A stretch of DNA of 64,000 nt. Origin: an uncultured Lachnospiraceae bacterium. Lineage in GTDB: Bacteria; Bacillota; Clostridia; Lachnospirales; Lachnospiraceae. The position numbers and the translations under genes are program-made. The notes below the pieces were generated by a model. The model did no database searches. It was not told where the DNA came from and worked only from the letters and a program-made list of their open reading frames with translations. Positions 36,689 through 46,679 of the stretch are shown here, in pieces. The stretch lies in the NCBI GenBank assembly GCA_947172645.1, contig CAMWBY010000003.1, forward strand, positions 163,168 to 227,167, read 5' to 3'. The number at the start of each line of letters is the position of its first letter. The first letter of the stretch is position 1.

Positions 36689-38077
36689 CTAGTTGCTTAA
36701 ATACGCATCTATGCCTTTGGCGGCAGCCTTGCCCGCACCCATGGCCAGGATTACCGTAGCGGCTCCCGTCACCGCATCGCCTCCCGCATAGACGCCTTCC
36801 TTGGTTGTCTTGCCAAACTCTTCCTCAGCCACAATACATTTATGCCTGTTTACTTCCAAGCCCTCCGTAGTAGACGAAATAAGCGGATTAGGGGACGTTC
36901 CTAAGGACATGATGACCGTATCCACTTCTATCGTGAACTCGGAACCGTCTATCACCACCGGACGTCTCCTGCCGGACGCATCGGGTTCGCCTAATTCCAT
37001 GCGCACACACTTCATGCCGCATACCCATCCGTTCTCGTCTTCAAGAATTTCTGTCGGATTAGTCAAAAGGTCGAAGATAATGCCTTCTTCCTTGGCATGG
37101 TGCACTTCCTCCACACGGGCCGGAAGCTCCTCTTCACTCCTGCGGTATACGATATGTACTTCCGCACCGAGGCGTAGCGCCGTCCTGGCAGCATCCATCG
37201 CCACGTTGCCGCCGCCCACTACCGCAACCTTCTTGCCTCTCATAATGGGTGTATTGGATTCTTCATCAAAAGCTTTCATAAGATTGCTTCTCGTCAGATA
37301 TTCATTGGCGGAGAACACGCCGTTGGCCTGCTCGCCGGGAATCCCCATAAACTTGGGAAGACCTGCGCCTGAACCGATGAACACTGCGTCAAATCCTTCC
37401 TCTTCCAACAACTCGTCAATGGTGACGGATTTACCAACCACCACGTTGGTCTCAATCTTAACGCCAAGGGCTTCCACGTTGGCGATTTCCTTGGCAACTA
37501 CGTCCTGCTTCGGGAGACGGAACTCCGGTATGCCGTACACAAGCACGCCGCCCGGCTCATGCAACGCCTCGAAAATAGTCACATCATAGCCCATCTTCGC
37601 CAAATCCCCCGCGCAAGTCAGCCCCGCAGGGCCTGAACCGATGACAGCCACTTTCTTTCCCTTTTTCTCCTTCGCGCCTTCCGGTTTGATGTCATTCTCC
37701 CTGGCCCAGTCGGCCACGAATCTCTCTAATTTGCCGATGGAAACGGGCTCGCCCTTAATACCACGGATACATTTGCCCTCGCATTGGCTCTCCTGCGGAC
37801 AGACACGTCCACATACCGCGGGCAGCGCCGAAGACTCGCTGATTACCTGGTAGGCAGCCTCAATATCTCCCTCTTTTACTTTCTCTATGAATCCTGGAAT
37901 ATTGATTGCCACAGGGCATCCTTTGATGCACTGTGCATTCTTACAGTTAATGCAGCGGGTCGCTTCGCACATCGCCTCTTCTTTATCATATCCAAGACAA
38001 ACTTCGTCAAAATTTGTTGCGCGTACCTTCGCGTCCTGTTCACGGACAGGCACTTTCTTCAATACATCTGCTTGCAT
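36689..38077 (-). CDS. nfnB: NADH-dependent ferredoxin:NADP+ oxidoreductase, large subunit NfnB
   Basis: About 462 residues of the GltD-like fold. The N-terminus carries two [4Fe-4S] clusters (CINCKNAQCIKGCPVAINIP and CGRVCPQESQCEGKCIRG). Two Rossmann domains follow: VAVIGSGPAGLTCAGDLAKM for FAD and VAVVGGGNVAMDAARTALRL for NADP(H). The C-terminus holds GDAVTGAATVILAMGAGKAAA. GltD-type proteins serve glutamate synthase, but no GltB is here; the adjacent NfnA-type gene makes the bifurcating Nfn complex the better reading. ATG 38077 has GGAGG five bases upstream, 16 bases after the nfnA stop. Confidence 0.9.
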   Translation of the reverse strand: MQADVLKKVPVREQDAKVRATNFDEVCLGYDKEEAMCEATRCINCKNAQCIKGCPVAINIPGFIEKVKEGDIEAAYQVISESSALPAVCGRVCPQESQCEGKCIRGIKGEPVSIGKLERFVADWARENDIKPEGAKEKKGKKVAVIGSGPAGLTCAGDLAKMGYDVTIFEALHEPGGVLVYGIPEFRLPKQDVVAKEIANVEALGVKIETNVVVGKSVTIDELLEEEGFDAVFIGSGAGLPKFMGIPGEQANGVFSANEYLTRSNLMKAFDEESNTPIMRGKKVAVVGGGNVAMDAARTALRLGAEVHIVYRRSEEELPARVEEVHHAKEEGIIFDLLTNPTEILEDENGWVCGMKCVRMELGEPDASGRRRPVVIDGSEFTIEVDTVIMSLGTSPNPLISSTTEGLEVNRHKCIVAEEEFGKTTKEGVYAGGDAVTGAATVILAMGAGKAAAKGIDAYLSN

Positions 38078-38094
38078 CTGTTCCTCCATTTTTT

Positions 38095-38979
38095 CTAATC
38101 TCCACAATGTCCGCATCCGCCGTGATGGGTATTTCCTTCCTGCGCCTTTAAGAACGCTCTTCCTTCCTTCGTCTTGTAAATCTGCTGGCGTTTCATGGCC
38201 TGGTCGAAATCCACCTTATGTCCGTCAAATTCCGGGCCGTCCACACAGGCAAACTTCACTTCTCCGTCCACGGTCAGACGACATGCGCCGCACATACCCG
38301 TGCCGTCCACCATAATCGGGTTCATGCTGACAACGGTAGGCAGGTCGTACTTCTTGGTCGTAAGGCACACGAATTTCATCATAATCATAGGGCCAATGGC
38401 GATGCATACATCGTAAGATTTGCCCTCTGTGCCGATAAGGTCGTCAATCACCTTAGTCACCATACCGCTTCTGCCATAGGAACCGTCGTCCGTAGTGATA
38501 TAGAGATTGCCGGCTACCGCTTTCATTTCGTCTTCCATGATAAGCAGGTCTTTCGTCTTGGCCCCCACAATGACATCCGCATCCACACCGTGCTCATGCA
38601 GCCATTTCACCTGTGGATAAACCGGTGCAGTGCCAAGTCCTCCCGCCACGAAAAGTATTTTCTTCGCGCGCAGGTCTTCTATCGTTTCATTCACCAGTTC
38701 CGAAGGGCATCCAAGGGGCCCCACGAAATCATGGAAACTGTCCCCTGTCCTTAAATTTTTCATCATTTCCGTTGCGGCCCCTACTACCTGGAATACAATC
38801 GTGACCGAACCGGTATTCCTGTCATAATCGCATATAGTCAGCGGAATACGCTCCCCGCCTTCGTCTGTCCTCACGATAACAAACTGTCCCGGCTGACAGG
38901 ACTTTGCAACCCGCGGGGCTTCGACGTCCATCAGATAGATGTTCGTTGTAAGTTCTTCGGCTTTTAATATCTTGTACAT
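38095..38979 (-). CDS. nfnA: NADH-dependent ferredoxin:NADP+ oxidoreductase, small subunit NfnA
   Basis: 294 residues of the dihydroorotate dehydrogenase electron-transfer fold. FAD domain: CQPGQFVIVRTDEGGERIPL and RIPLTICDYDR. NAD domain: FVAGGLGTAPVYPQVKWLHE. The [2Fe-2S] site is DGTGMCGACR then FACVDGPEFDG, matching the Asp plus three Cys ligation known for NfnA. The C-terminus ends HHGGCGHCGD, an unusual Cys/His-rich tail. NfnAB couples NADH and reduced ferredoxin oxidation to NADP+ reduction by flavin bifurcation, supplying NADPH for biosynthesis. Promoter at 39019-39047; ribosome site AGGAGG. Confidence 0.9.
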   Translation of the reverse strand: MYKILKAEELTTNIYLMDVEAPRVAKSCQPGQFVIVRTDEGGERIPLTICDYDRNTGSVTIVFQVVGAATEMMKNLRTGDSFHDFVGPLGCPSELVNETIEDLRAKKILFVAGGLGTAPVYPQVKWLHEHGVDADVIVGAKTKDLLIMEDEMKAVAGNLYITTDDGSYGRSGMVTKVIDDLIGTEGKSYDVCIAIGPMIMMKFVCLTTKKYDLPTVVSMNPIMVDGTGMCGACRLTVDGEVKFACVDGPEFDGHKVDFDQAMKRQQIYKTKEGRAFLKAQEGNTHHGGCGHCGD

Positions 38980-39018
38980 CGCTGCTTATCCTCCTAAATT
39001 AATGTCCCTTAATGCATA

Positions 39019-39047
39019 ATCATATAAGAACTCATTTCGTTTTGCAA
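39019..39047 (-). promoter_or_regulatory. Promoter of nfnAB
   Basis: Minus-strand TTGCAA (39042-39047) and TATGAT (39019-39024), 17-base spacing. Confidence 0.65.
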
Positions 39048-39080
39048 CTCTTTTTCTTCCTGTGTCAATTTTTGACATGC

Positions 39081-40532
39081 TTATATGGAAACGGCCACGA
39101 ACCGTCCCTGCTCGTCATATCCTAACTGCGCCGGCACGCCTGTATGTACCTGTACAAGAAAAACCTTATCCGTGCGGCTAAGCATTCCTGTACCATCGTC
39201 ATAATATTCATAGATTGTATAGTAATCATCCGATTCCCCGATTCTTAGCACTGAACTGAACTGATAGCTAAGGGTACCGCTCTGTCGTTTGTTATGTCCT
39301 TCGGCGTCTTCCAGATAACCGTTCTCCACAAGACGGTTCACAAGGTTTGTCACTGCATCGGCCGTGGGAATGGCCCCCCGCAGCGTCAAAGTATACGTCC
39401 GCGTAGTGACTTCACTGGACACACCTTCCTCACTGATATTGACAAATTTAAACAATGTCTTGCCCAGCGGCATAGGGATAGGCCCCGTATAAGGTACGCT
39501 GTCGGCCGTAGGTTCGGACTCATCCGTCGTGTAAAAGATTCTGCATCCCTCCATCTTCTCCACGGCAATCATTTTAGGTTCCGAATACTCGCCGCTGTAT
39601 AGTTCCACCTCAGGCGCATTGGGCGCGGATAAATTAATAATATATGTCTTGCTTACAATCTCGCTCTCTATGCCATAGTCATTCACGAAAAACGCGCTGA
39701 CGGTATATTCTCCCGTCTCCAAGAAAAGGGGCGCGGTATATATTTCGCTGTGTTTGGTAGGTTTTGAGCCGTCCATCGTGTAGTAAATTGTCCCGGCAGT
39801 ATTGGAGCTGAGTTTCAACGGAATCACTTCCGCGTAGCTTCCCTCCACATAACTGAACTCCGGCTCCATGGCCAGATAACTCTGGAACATGCTGACAATA
39901 CCATCCTCCGGGCAGTTTCTGAGCAATTCATTAATCTGTCCGTACAGACCCTGGTTAGCATAAATCGTGATAATCTTATTGTACGCTTCTTCTAAATCTT
40001 CATAGGAAAACTTCTTTCCCTCTATAATCCTGTATAAAACCTGGACCGCAGCTGCATTGTCCTGCTGCAAATAGTAATAGTCCGCCTCTAAAAAAAGCAG
40101 CAACGCCTCATCCGGATAGCTCTCATAGGCCGTCTCCAGACAAGCAATCGCCTCATCATAAGAGCCTTCCGCCGCATATTCTTTCGCTTTATTAATCTGA
40201 TACTCCACCGTCCTGATATGGTAGGCATATGCGCCGTACGAAACAAGGGCTATCACAAAAATGATAACCAAACTTGCTATCACCCATATTTTCCTGCCGT
40301 CTTCCGTTATCTCATCTATATCCTGTAAATCTGTCTCTTCCGATACCTCGTCCGCCTGCGGCTTCTCCTGTGTGCCTTCTCCCTCCTGCAATCCCACAAG
40401 TTCGGACAAAGTTTCTGTTATGCTGTTTTCTATTTCCGGTTCAAAGTCAGGCACAATCCGTATTTCTTCTCCGCATTCCTCGCAAATCAGATGTCCTTCT
40501 TTCAACTCATTACCACAATGGGGGCACTTCAT
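39081..40532 (-). CDS. Zinc-ribbon, TPR and chitobiase-like domain membrane protein
   Basis: About 483 residues. An N-terminal zinc ribbon (CPHCGNELKEGHLICEECGE) is followed by an acidic linker and a membrane helix (IWVIASLVIIFVIALVSYGA). TPR-like helices then occur (KEYAAEGSYDEAIACLETAY; ADYYYLQQDNAAAVQVLYRI). Two repeats with the chitobiase/beta-hexosaminidase C-terminal motif follow: GTIYYTMDGSKPTKHSEIYT and CRIFYTTDESEPTADSVPYT. The final domain is unrecognised. The architecture suggests a cytosolic sensor-like ribbon joined to an outward carbohydrate- or protein-binding part. ATG 40532 has AAGGGA upstream. It is 34 bases after folD, so it may be cotranscribed with the one-carbon genes without sharing their role. 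Confidence 0.85.
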   Translation of the reverse strand: MKCPHCGNELKEGHLICEECGEEIRIVPDFEPEIENSITETLSELVGLQEGEGTQEKPQADEVSEETDLQDIDEITEDGRKIWVIASLVIIFVIALVSYGAYAYHIRTVEYQINKAKEYAAEGSYDEAIACLETAYESYPDEALLLFLEADYYYLQQDNAAAVQVLYRIIEGKKFSYEDLEEAYNKIITIYANQGLYGQINELLRNCPEDGIVSMFQSYLAMEPEFSYVEGSYAEVIPLKLSSNTAGTIYYTMDGSKPTKHSEIYTAPLFLETGEYTVSAFFVNDYGIESEIVSKTYIINLSAPNAPEVELYSGEYSEPKMIAVEKMEGCRIFYTTDESEPTADSVPYTGPIPMPLGKTLFKFVNISEEGVSSEVTTRTYTLTLRGAIPTADAVTNLVNRLVENGYLEDAEGHNKRQSGTLSYQFSSVLRIGESDDYYTIYEYYDDGTGMLSRTDKVFLVQVHTGVPAQLGYDEQGRFVAVSI

Positions 40533-40566
40533 ATACAGTTCCCTTTCTCTGCTGATTGCCTGCGGG

Positions 40567-41409
40567 TCATCGCAAAATACCTGCTTCGACACAGTTATGC
40601 ATTAACATTGCTATCGTCATAGGGCCAACGCCGCCCGGCACGGGTGTAATGGCGCTGCATACAGGCGCCACGCTGTCAAAATCCACATCGCCGCACAACT
40701 TATTGTTCTCATTCCGATGGATACCCACATCGATAACCACGGCCCCGTCTTTCACGTACTCACGCGTAATCATTTTGGGCTTGCCAACTGCCACCACAAG
40801 AATGTCCGCCCGTCTCGTCACTTCCTTTAAGTCTTTTGTCTTAGAGTGGGCAACTGTCACCGTCCCGTTTTCCCGAAGGAGCAAAAGGGCCATAGGCTTA
40901 CCGACAATGTTACTTCTTCCCACGACGACGCACTCCTTGCCTGCAATCTCTATGCCGGAACGCTTCAGTAACTGGATAATGCCCGCCGGGGTGCAGGATA
41001 CAAAACCATGCTGTCCGATACAGAGCGCCCCTACGCTCTGGGGATGGAATCCGTCCACGTCCTTCTTCGGGTCGATTGCACGGATAACCGCATCCTCGTC
41101 AATATGTGCGGGCAGCGGGAGCTGTACCAGTATACCACTCACTTCTTCTTTCTCATTCAGTTCCCCGACCAGTCTTAAGAGTTCTTCCTGCGTCGTTTCT
41201 TCCGGCAGTTCATATGCCAGGGAATCGATTCCTATATACGCGCAGGCTTTCTTCTTATTGCCCACATACACGCTGGAAGCCGGGTCGTTTCCTACCTGGA
41301 TGACAGCCAGACATATGGAAATCCCCTGTTTTTTCAACTCTTCCACTTTTATTTTCAGTTCTTCTTTTATCGCGGCAGAGACTGCCTTACCGTCTATTAT
41401 CTGCGGCAT
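40567..41409 (-). CDS. folD: Methylenetetrahydrofolate dehydrogenase/cyclohydrolase
   Basis: FolD, 280 residues, interconverts methylene-, methenyl- and 10-formyl-THF with NADP(H). Motifs: VGNDPASSVYVGNKKKACAY with the catalytic Lys, GILVQLPLPAHIDEDAVIRA, PCTPAG-equivalent VSCTPAGIIQLLKRS, VVGRSNIVGKPMALLLL and ITPVPGGVGPMTIAMLM. The length is typical. It lies 47 bases after fhs, so formate activation and reduction are encoded together. Ribosome site GGAGGAATAGA. Confidence 0.97.
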   Translation of the reverse strand: MPQIIDGKAVSAAIKEELKIKVEELKKQGISICLAVIQVGNDPASSVYVGNKKKACAYIGIDSLAYELPEETTQEELLRLVGELNEKEEVSGILVQLPLPAHIDEDAVIRAIDPKKDVDGFHPQSVGALCIGQHGFVSCTPAGIIQLLKRSGIEIAGKECVVVGRSNIVGKPMALLLLRENGTVTVAHSKTKDLKEVTRRADILVVAVGKPKMITREYVKDGAVVIDVGIHRNENNKLCGDVDFDSVAPVCSAITPVPGGVGPMTIAMLMHNCVEAGILR

Positions 41410-41456
41410 ATTCTATTCCTCCATAATTCTTTCCAAAAAACATCTTTCTATATAAT

Positions 41457-43127
41457 TTAAAACAATCCTGTAATGACACCCTCGCCGTCTACGTCAATCT
41501 GGTACGCCGCCGGTTTCTTGGGCAGGCCCGGCATGGTCATCACTGTACCCGTGAGGGCAACTACAAATCCTGCGCCTGCAGACACATATACTTCCCTCAC
41601 ATTCATCATAAAGCCCACCGGCCGTCCCAGCAGCCCCGGGTCATCTGAAAGGGAATACTGCGTCTTGGCCATACAGACAGGCAGATGCCCAAATCCCATC
41701 TCTTCCAGTTTCGCAAGCTGTTTTAACGCTGCGGACGAATAAGTCACGCCGCCCGCGCCATAGATTTCGGAAGCCACCGTCTCGATTTTTTCCTGCAAAG
41801 AGATATCGTCCTTATATAGTACACGGAAACGGCTTTCCTTCTTCTCCAATGTCTCCAGTACTTTACCGGCAAGTTCCATGCCGCCTGCGCCGCCATGTTC
41901 CCACACCTTGGAGAGCGCGAACTCACAGCCCATGTCCTGGCAGAACTTTTGCACATAGGCAATCTCCGACTCGGTGTCTGTGACAAAAGAATTTAATGCA
42001 ACCACAATCGGCACGCCGTATTTATGTAGATTTTCGATATGTTTCTCCAGATTCACAATTCCTGCCTGCAATGCGGACATGTTTTCTTCTGACAAGTCGG
42101 CTTTGGCCACGCCGCCATTGTATTTTAAAGCGCGGACTGTCGCGACAAGCACCGCCACATCCGGCTTAAGCCCTGCCATACGGCACTTGATATCAAAAAA
42201 TTTCTCTGCGCCCAGGTCCGCGCCGAACCCCGCCTCCGTGATGACGTAGTCCGCCATTTTCAGTGCGCTCTTTGTGGCCCGGATGGAATTGCAGCCGTGT
42301 GCGATATTGGCGAAAGGGCCTCCATGCACAAGCGCCGGGGTATGTTCCAACGTCTGAATCAGGTTCGGTTTCATAGCGTCTTTTAACAAGGCGGCCATAG
42401 CGCCAACCGCCTGTAAGTCCGATGCGGTTACCGGCTCCCCCTGATAGTTATATGCGACGATAATCCTGCCAAGTCTTTCTTTTAAATCGGACATGTCGCT
42501 TGCAAGACAGAGAATTGCCATGATTTCAGAAGCTACCGTTATGACGAAATGGTCTTCCCTCGTCACGCCGTCCATCTTGCCTCCCAGACCGATTACGATA
42601 TTGCGCAACGCCCTGTCATTCATGTCAACACAGCGTTTCCATACGACCTGCCTGGGGTCGATACCTAGCTCATTGCCCTGTTGGATATGATTGTCGAGAA
42701 GCGCCGCCAGAAGATTGTTGGCGGAGGTAATGGCATGAAAATCCCCTGTGAAATGCAGGTTCAAATCTTCCATGGGCACTACCTGTGCATAACCGCCGCC
42801 TGCCGCGCCGCCTTTGATGCCAAAGCAGGGGCCGAGGGAAGGCTCTCTGAGCGCAAGTATCGCTTTCTTGCCCATCGCGCCGAACGCCTGGCCCAGCCCT
42901 ATACTTGTAGTCGTCTTCCCCTCGCCTGCAGGCGTAGGATTGATTGCAGTCACAAGAATCAGCCTGCCATCCGGATTGTCTTTTATACGTTCCATGCATT
43001 CATCCGAAATCTTAGCCTTATATTTGCCGTATAATTCCAAATCATCCGGCTCTATGCCGATTGTCGCGGCCACGTCCACAATATTCTCCAATATAGCTTC
43101 CTGCGCAATCTCAATATCTGTCTTCAA
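41457..43127 (-). CDS. fhs: Formate--tetrahydrofolate ligase
   Basis: About 556 residues. It makes 10-formyl-THF from formate, THF and ATP. Motifs: [20 protein letters not shown] (P-loop), [40 protein letters not shown] and [20 protein letters not shown]. The TTG at 43127 is chosen since it gives the family start (M)[10 protein letters not shown] and has AGGCAGGG upstream; the frame extends to a TTG at 43157. High-level FTHFS is typical of acetogens and purine fermenters, but it also occurs widely in Clostridia; no CODH genes are in this window. Confidence 0.95.
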   Translation of the reverse strand: MKTDIEIAQEAILENIVDVAATIGIEPDDLELYGKYKAKISDECMERIKDNPDGRLILVTAINPTPAGEGKTTTSIGLGQAFGAMGKKAILALREPSLGPCFGIKGGAAGGGYAQVVPMEDLNLHFTGDFHAITSANNLLAALLDNHIQQGNELGIDPRQVVWKRCVDMNDRALRNIVIGLGGKMDGVTREDHFVITVASEIMAILCLASDMSDLKERLGRIIVAYNYQGEPVTASDLQAVGAMAALLKDAMKPNLIQTLEHTPALVHGGPFANIAHGCNSIRATKSALKMADYVITEAGFGADLGAEKFFDIKCRMAGLKPDVAVLVATVRALKYNGGVAKADLSEENMSALQAGIVNLEKHIENLHKYGVPIVVALNSFVTDTESEIAYVQKFCQDMGCEFALSKVWEHGGAGGMELAGKVLETLEKKESRFRVLYKDDISLQEKIETVASEIYGAGGVTYSSAALKQLAKLEEMGFGHLPVCMAKTQYSLSDDPGLLGRPVGFMMNVREVYVSAGAGFVVALTGTVMTMPGLPKKPAAYQIDVDGEGVITGLF

Positions 43128-43160
43128 ATCCGCACCCTGCCTTTCTTCTATGTACAAATG

Positions 43161-45806
43161 TTATATGGTTTCCTCCACAAACTGTTCAAATTCTTCCGCT
43201 GACATAAGCACTTTGCGGGGTTTCGTCCCTTCCTCTTCCCCTACTACGCCTGCCTCGCACAACTGGTCCATAATACGGGCCGCCCTGTTAAAGCCAATCT
43301 TAAATACGCGTTGCAGCATACCGATGGAAGCTTTGTCCTTATCGATAATGAACCGGCCTGCCTCCGCAAAATACTGGTCATACTCTAAGCCGCTTTCACC
43401 GCCGGGCGCACTGCCGCCCGCGCTGCTTCCCATGCTCTTAATCTGCTCTTCCACATCGTCGCTGTATACATTGCCGATGGCCTGGTTTTTCAGGAAGTCT
43501 ACCACATCTCCGACTTCATTATCAGACACAAATGCGCCCTGCACACGGGCAGGCTTCGGATATCCCTGGGGATAGAAAAGCATGTCGCCCTTACCGAGAA
43601 GCTTCTCCGCGCCTACCATATCTAAAATCGTCCTTGAATCCACGCCGCTGGATACGGCAAACGCCACGCGGCTTGGCATATTGGCTTTGATAAGGCCTGT
43701 AATGACATCCACGGAAGGCCGCTGTGTGGCGATAATCAGATGGATGCCGCAGGCGCGCGCAAGCTGTGCCAGACGGCAGATGGATTCTTCCACCTCTCCC
43801 GGCGCCACCATCATCAGGTCGGCCAACTCATCCACAATAATGAGAATCTGCGGCAGTTTTGCCGGAGCCTGTGGGTCGCCGGATTTGCGCATCTCCTCAA
43901 CTTTTTTGTTATATCCTTTCAAATCGCGGACATTGAAATCGGCAAACTTCTTGTAACGGTCGTTCATCTCCGCCACACCCCAGTGAAGCGCGCCCGCCGC
44001 CTTCTTCGGGTCTGTCACCACCGGAATCAGCAAGTGCGGAATACCGTTATAAACGCTTAATTCCACGACTTTAGGGTCAACCATAATCATCTTCACGTCT
44101 TCCGGTTTCGCCTTATATAGGACACCCATGATAATCGTGTTGATGCAGACGGATTTGCCCGAACCGGTGGAGCCGGCAATCAGCATATGGGGCATCTTGG
44201 CAATATCCGCCACCACAATCTTACCGCCGATATCCTTACCTACCGCAAAGGCAAGGTTCGAAGGAAATTCTTTAAATTCTTTGGATTCTACCAATTCACG
44301 GAACCCAACGGCAGTATTCTCCTTGTTAGGCACCTCTATCCCTACCGCCGCCTTACCTGGAATCGGCGCCTCGATTCGGATATCCGTGGCTGCCAGATTC
44401 AGTTTGATATCGTCGGTAAGCCCCACGATTTTGCTGACTTTCACTCCCTGGTCCGGCTGAAGCTCGTAGCGGGTCACGGAAGGCCCCTGGCTGATATCCG
44501 TAACCGTCACTTTAACGCCGAAAGTAGCAAGCGTCTGCTGCAGCCGTACCGCCGTCTCTTTCAATTCCTTGGCGGAATCGCCGTTATTCTTCCCGTTTCC
44601 TTTGGCAAGAAGGCTGTAAGGCGGGAATTTATAAGGCTTATCGGCTTTCGCCGGACTCTCCGGCGTCTGTTTTACAATACCGTCAGGTACTGCCTGTGCC
44701 GTGAAATCGTCCGCCTTAAAATTCTGCGGTATCTCCTCCTGCAAATCAGGTTCAGGCTGTTGCACCACGTCCGGTTCTTCATCTTCCACCGCCCCATGGA
44801 TGCGGATTTCATCCAGTGCGTCGGAGTCGTTCTCGATGTAATGATAGGAATGGGCATCCCGTACAGGTTCGGTTATCGCCTGTCCGTCAGCTTCTTCCTC
44901 TTCTATATGTAAAGTAATCTCATGGATATCGTCGCGAACCTTCTCCGCCGCCGCAATATCCCTTTCTTTTCCTTTATTGAGGGCCGTGTCCATCATCACG
45001 CCGGATACTTTCTTATCCATGCGCAGTATTTTCTCATTCTCAAGCTCTTCTTCTCTCTGTCTTCGCCGTTCCTCCTCTATAGCGCGCTTCTCTTCCAGAG
45101 CGCGCCTTCTCTCCATGGCCCGTTCCCTGCGGTATGCAGCGTCTTCCACAGAACGTTCATATACCCGTCTTCCCTGCCTGGTAACGCCCCCGATGAAAGA
45201 TTTCTCGGTAACGACAACCATACAGATAATGCCAAAGACCAGAACCGCCAGCACAGTACCTACCATCCCAAGGAATTTGTAAGACAGATACGCCAGGGAA
45301 CCCGCAATAATGCCTCCTCCATTACGGTTTTCGCTGCACCGCAGGTAAATCTCCTTCACCTGGTAACTCTCTGTCTGCGCAAGATGGGCGCTGAACAATT
45401 CACAGACGATACTGACAAGGAAAAACAAAACAACGCCCGCCACCAGTTTCCTGACCGCGATAGTATTCCCGATATTGGACATGCCAAAGGCAATCGCCAG
45501 GAAAATGATAACCGGAGCAATATAGGCTGTCAACCCGAAAATCCCGAACATCACGTCACTGACCACATTACCCGCCTTGCCGACTACGCCGAAATTACAG
45601 AGAAATAAAATAATCGCCAAAGCGAGGAATATAATCAAAAGAATCTCATTGCGTATCGCCACATCCATGGGCTGGGAACTCGCCGCCCTGCCTCTTTGGC
45701 CGCCCTGCTTTCTCGTCTGTGCCTGTCTGCTTCTACCCGTACTTTTATTTGAAGTTGTCGTTTTTTTCTTAGCGGAAGAACGGTTTCCTCCCTGACCTGA
45801 TGCCAT
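43161..45806 (-). CDS. DNA translocase FtsK/SpoIIIE
   Basis: 881 residues. The N-terminus is basic and is followed by about four membrane helices (EILLIIFLALAIILFLCNFG; IAPVIIFLAIAFGM; KLVAGVVLFFLVSIVCEL; MVGTVLAVLVFGIICMVVV). A long charged linker leads to the motor: GKAAVGIEVPNKENTAVGFR, Walker A LIAGSTGSGKSVCINTI, Walker B LPQILIIVDELADLMM, and the C-terminal gamma winged helix (RFIIDKDKASIGMLQRVFKI). It pumps DNA at the division or sporulation septum. The neighbour tepA is also next to spoIIIE in B. subtilis, suggesting the SpoIIIE orthologue. Confidence 0.95.
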   Translation of the reverse strand: MASGQGGNRSSAKKKTTTSNKSTGRSRQAQTRKQGGQRGRAASSQPMDVAIRNEILLIIFLALAIILFLCNFGVVGKAGNVVSDVMFGIFGLTAYIAPVIIFLAIAFGMSNIGNTIAVRKLVAGVVLFFLVSIVCELFSAHLAQTESYQVKEIYLRCSENRNGGGIIAGSLAYLSYKFLGMVGTVLAVLVFGIICMVVVTEKSFIGGVTRQGRRVYERSVEDAAYRRERAMERRRALEEKRAIEEERRRQREEELENEKILRMDKKVSGVMMDTALNKGKERDIAAAEKVRDDIHEITLHIEEEEADGQAITEPVRDAHSYHYIENDSDALDEIRIHGAVEDEEPDVVQQPEPDLQEEIPQNFKADDFTAQAVPDGIVKQTPESPAKADKPYKFPPYSLLAKGNGKNNGDSAKELKETAVRLQQTLATFGVKVTVTDISQGPSVTRYELQPDQGVKVSKIVGLTDDIKLNLAATDIRIEAPIPGKAAVGIEVPNKENTAVGFRELVESKEFKEFPSNLAFAVGKDIGGKIVVADIAKMPHMLIAGSTGSGKSVCINTIIMGVLYKAKPEDVKMIMVDPKVVELSVYNGIPHLLIPVVTDPKKAAGALHWGVAEMNDRYKKFADFNVRDLKGYNKKVEEMRKSGDPQAPAKLPQILIIVDELADLMMVAPGEVEESICRLAQLARACGIHLIIATQRPSVDVITGLIKANMPSRVAFAVSSGVDSRTILDMVGAEKLLGKGDMLFYPQGYPKPARVQGAFVSDNEVGDVVDFLKNQAIGNVYSDDVEEQIKSMGSSAGGSAPGGESGLEYDQYFAEAGRFIIDKDKASIGMLQRVFKIGFNRAARIMDQLCEAGVVGEEEGTKPRKVLMSAEEFEQFVEETI

Positions 45807-45877
45807 TTTAGTGCCTCCTGAGCATACGAATGTCCGTAATATGACTCAGTATAGTATAGCATTTTCATTTTCGCTTG

Positions 45878-46657
45878 TCATCCATTATTTCTTTTATCCA
45901 CCATGTCATGCAGTTTCGCCACAGCGTCCTTGATACCGCCTACCTGGCAGATAATTCCCTCTTCCACCGCCTCGTTCCCCACAAGGATTGTGCCCACATC
46001 TTTCGTGAGTACGCCGGTCTCCATCATAAGCCCTTCCAACCGGGATTTTGATATTTTGCAGTGTTCACATACAAACCCTGTGATACGGTTCTGAATCTGC
46101 CGGAAATAATCGAATGTCTGCTGTACTCCTATAACCATCCCGTTTAACCGTACCGGATGGATTACCATAGTCCCTGTGGGCACAATAAAAGAATAATCTG
46201 TGCTGACGGCAATCGGCACACCGATGGAATGGCTTCCGCCGAGCACCAATGAAACCGTAGGCTTACTTAAAGATGCAATCATTTCCGCGATGGCAAGCCC
46301 CGCTTCCACGTCTCCTCCCATTGTATTAAGAAGAATCAGCACGCCGTCGATATCCTTACTGTCCTCGATAGCCGCCAATTGTGGAAGCACATGCTCGTAT
46401 TTGGTTGTCTTGGATGTGCTGCTTAAATTGTCATGGCCTTCAATTTCTCCTATGATTGTAATTAAATGTATCTTATGGTGGGCTTCATTCTCATCCAGCG
46501 TAACTTGTCCCACTTCCTCAATACGTTCATCCCTATGCTTCTCTTTATCCTGTCTGTGTTCTTCGGCTTCACGTTTTTCCTCTTTAGGATTTTTTCCGTT
46601 ACTACTGTTATTTTTTTCCTTGTCCCTGCCATTTTTATTGTTTTCTTTGTTTCCCAT
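45878..46657 (-). CDS. tepA: ClpP-like serine peptidase, TepA family
   Basis: About 259 residues. A very hydrophilic N-terminal extension of about 60 residues (NNKNGRDKEKNNSSNGKNPK and KEEKREAEEHRQDKEKHRDE) precedes a ClpP fold. Catalytic Ser is in LVLGGSHSIGVPIAV, His in TMVIHPVRLNG. LLNTMGGDVEAGLAIAEMI is the oxyanion loop region. TepA (YmfB) is linked to secretion and sporulation in Bacillus. ATG 46657 has GGAGG six bases upstream; ATG 46660 and a longer frame are less likely. A perfect 10-base inverted repeat lies in the leader. Confidence 0.9.
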   Translation of the reverse strand: MGNKENNKNGRDKEKNNSSNGKNPKEEKREAEEHRQDKEKHRDERIEEVGQVTLDENEAHHKIHLITIIGEIEGHDNLSSTSKTTKYEHVLPQLAAIEDSKDIDGVLILLNTMGGDVEAGLAIAEMIASLSKPTVSLVLGGSHSIGVPIAVSTDYSFIVPTGTMVIHPVRLNGMVIGVQQTFDYFRQIQNRITGFVCEHCKISKSRLEGLMMETGVLTKDVGTILVGNEAVEEGIICQVGGIKDAVAKLHDMVDKRNNG

Positions 46658-46679
46658 CATAAACCTCCGGTAGTATAGT

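Noticed and set aside
36689..38077. Glutamate synthase small subunit (GltD)
   Set aside because: The fold is the same, but no GltB is nearby and the coupled neighbour is an NfnA, so NfnB is the better call.
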